Origin: an uncultured Acinetobacter sp.
GTDB lineage: Bacteria; Cyanobacteriota; Vampirovibrionia; Gastranaerophilales; Gastranaerophilaceae
NCBI GenBank assembly: GCA_946623365.1
Contig: CAMORE010000108.1
Coordinates: 1 to 6,595, forward strand
DNA: 6,595 nt
Reading direction: 5' to 3'
Part shown: positions 5,757-6,595 of the stretch, one piece after another
Position numbering within the stretch: position 1 is the first letter of the stretch
Layout: every line of letters begins with the position of its first letter
The notes under the pieces: model-generated
What the model was told of the DNA's origin: nothing
The model's input: the letters and a program-made list of their open reading frames with translations, nothing else
The model's database searches: none
Made by a program: the position numbers and the translations under genes

Positions 5757-6497
5757 ATGGAAAAGCAAACAGCAATAATAATACCGGCAAGATATGGTTC
5801 ATCCAGACTTGAAGGGAAACCGCTTTTGAAAGCCGGCAATAAATACATTATACAATGGGTTTGGGAGAAGTGCAGTAAATGTAAAGGAATTGACAGAATT
5901 ATTATAGCAACTGATGATAACCGTATTTTTGATGCCTGCAAAAATTTTGGAGCAGAAGCAGAAATGACTTCGTCAGAGCATAAAAGCGGGAGTGACAGAA
6001 TTGCTGAAGTTGCAAAAAGACATCCTGAAATCGGATACATTATAAATGTTCAAGGCGATGAACCTCTTATAGAACCGGAAAATATTGAGCTTGTCAGACG
6101 AGGTGTTGTTGAAGATAATTCCGCAGATATTTCAACACTTGTAAGAGAAATTACTGATAAAGAAGAAGTTAATAATCCAAATCTGGTTAAATGTATTTTT
6201 GATGTAAATAATTATGCAATGTATTTTTCACGTTCAAAAATCCCATATGAACGCAACGAAGGAAAATCAAAATTCTACGGACATTTGGGAATTTACGGGT
6301 ATAAAAAAGAAGCTTTATTTAAAATGACATCACTGCCTCAGACTAATTATGAAATGGCTGAAAGTCTTGAACAACTAAGAGCTTTGCAAAACGGAATGAA
6401 AATTAAAATTGCAATCGTAAAAAATATCCCAGTGGGAATTGATACAATAGAAGATTTTGAAAAATTTAAAGAAATGGTCGAGAAAAAAATTGACTAG
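5757..6497 (+). CDS. kdsB: 3-deoxy-manno-octulosonate cytidylyltransferase (CMP-KDO synthetase)
   Basis: KdsB couples CTP to KDO, giving the CMP-KDO used to attach the first sugars to lipid A; it is cytoplasmic. The 246 residues fit the family. Landmarks are IIIPARYGSSRLEGKPL (nucleotide-binding loop, 7-23), ATDD (51-54), EHKSGSDRIAEV (74-85), NVQGDEPLI (97-105), RSKIPYER (159-166), GHLGIYGY (175-182), AESLEQLRAL (201-210) and VGIDTIEDFEKF (226-237). Two usual positions differ conservatively or mildly: Glu19 replaces the common Pro in SSRLPGKP, and Ser79 replaces Thr in SGTDR. AGGAG at 5742-5746 supports the ATG, with a slightly long 10-nt spacing. The gene implies a Gram-negative lipopolysaccharide envelope, arguing against an ordinary Firmicute. 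No other KDO gene is in the window. A neuraminate or other CMP-sugar synthetase is less likely given the KdsB-specific motifs. Confidence 0.96.
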   Translation: MEKQTAIIIPARYGSSRLEGKPLLKAGNKYIIQWVWEKCSKCKGIDRIIIATDDNRIFDACKNFGAEAEMTSSEHKSGSDRIAEVAKRHPEIGYIINVQGDEPLIEPENIELVRRGVVEDNSADISTLVREITDKEEVNNPNLVKCIFDVNNYAMYFSRSKIPYERNEGKSKFYGHLGIYGYKKEALFKMTSLPQTNYEMAESLEQLRALQNGMKIKIAIVKNIPVGIDTIEDFEKFKEMVEKKID

Positions 6498-6520
6498 AGT
6501 TATTCCCATAAAGATATAAT
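6490..6520 (+). promoter_or_regulatory. Promoter overlapping the end of kdsB
   Basis: TTGACT (6490-6495, one mismatch) overlaps the last kdsB codons and stop. A perfect TATAAT lies at 6515-6520. The 19-bp spacing is longer than ideal. Transcription would start near 6527, directly ahead of the T-box-like sequence. No terminator for kdsB is seen before it, so some read-through from kdsB is likely. Confidence 0.5.
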
Positions 6521-6526
6521 TATTTG

Positions 6527-6595
6527 TGTAACGGAACAGCCGGTTTGAGAAGAAAGAACAGAGAATTTGAGAATTATTTTGGTGCAAAAAATTGC
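6527..6595 (+). promoter_or_regulatory. Probable 5' part of a T-box (tRNA-sensing) leader, cut by the window edge
   Basis: After the promoter there is no gene start, but the sequence shows hallmarks of T-box Stem I. GAACAGAGA (AGAGA at 6560-6564) matches the conserved AG-bulge element, and TTGGTGCAA (GGTGCAA at 6581-6587) matches the conserved distal loop. The arms AATTT (6564-6568) and AAATT (6589-6593) pair to close the loop, as in known T-boxes where these two elements dock together on the tRNA elbow. Purine-rich GAGAAGAAAGAAC (6547-6559) occupies the place of the K-turn and specifier-loop 5' strand. The specifier codon and antiterminator (AGGGTGG) would lie beyond the edge, so the amino acid cannot be named. 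The expected downstream gene is an aminoacyl-tRNA synthetase or an amino acid biosynthesis or transport gene on the plus strand. The alternative is the start of an unidentified coding region, since one frame stays open to the edge, but it has no credible start. Confidence 0.55.

Noticed and set aside
5675..6040. Minus-strand open frame of 121 codons that looks membrane-like.
   Set aside because: Lies over the kdsB promoter, ribosome site and conserved 5' half; composition explained by the opposite strand.
6375..6587. Minus-strand open frame of 70 codons.
   Set aside because: Mostly antisense to the end of kdsB, Phe/Asn-rich from AT-rich sequence, no domain and no ribosome site.
6498..6595. 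One plus-strand frame stays open from about 6508 to the right edge (product containing NGTAGLRRKN and FENYFGAKNC).
   Set aside because: No ATG or GTG and no ribosome binding site begins it, it overlaps the T-box-like elements, and I recognise no protein family. A run of about 28 open codons is weak evidence.
1..6595. CRISPR arrays, insertion sequences, attachment sites.
   Set aside because: No regularly spaced direct repeats, transposase genes, terminal inverted repeats or tRNA-adjacent duplications were seen.

Overview
The window is AT-rich bacterial DNA. The best-supported guess at the host is a gut Melainabacteria-type organism (order Gastranaerophilales, the non-photosynthetic sister group of Cyanobacteria). 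The reasons are a CMP-KDO synthetase, which implies a lipopolysaccharide outer membrane; a boxA-like element at the left edge resembling cyanobacterial rRNA spacers; and a hypothetical protein whose N-terminal style (short Asn/Ser-rich start, then PIFGAK) and C-terminal HNH-like domain recall proteins from that order. The lineage is an inference from memory, not a database result.

Left end (1-372, no protein gene). On the minus strand there is a near-consensus promoter (TTGACA, 16 bp, TATGAT), then about 120 nt of unusually GC-rich, foldable sequence, then an AT-rich stretch, then a boxA-like antitermination element and small hairpins running off the edge. The simplest reading is the promoter and leader of an rRNA gene lying just outside the window to the left. 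The GC-rich block could instead be an independent small RNA or cis-regulatory leader.

373-1455 (minus): a LysM plus GH24 lysozyme protein with the complete Glu-Asp-Thr catalytic pattern, a TTG start and no visible signal peptide.

1618-3836 (plus): ilvD (branched-chain amino acid biosynthesis) followed after 11 nt by 5-formyltetrahydrofolate cyclo-ligase, which has a TTG start; these form a likely operon. At 3864-5330 comes a 488-residue protein of unknown role. Near its C-terminus I see a cysteine-free HNH-nuclease-like motif interrupted by a Lys/Gly-rich loop. It has no Shine-Dalgarno and may be leaderless.

5343-6497: a strong terminator, probably bidirectional, separates that gene from convergent rpmE (zinc-type ribosomal protein L31, minus). 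rpmE is divergent from kdsB (CMP-KDO synthetase, plus), with a candidate promoter for each in the 160-bp gap.

Right end (6490-6595): a promoter-like TTGACT/TATAAT pair overlaps the kdsB stop. It is followed by sequence strongly reminiscent of the 5' half of T-box Stem I (AGAGA, then a GGTGCAA loop closed by complementary arms). A tRNA-sensing leader for an aminoacyl-tRNA synthetase or amino acid gene beyond the window is the leading interpretation.

The genes are mostly housekeeping and do not form one pathway. The less ordinary content is the divergent HNH-like protein, the LysM-lysozyme, and the RNA-level elements at both ends.
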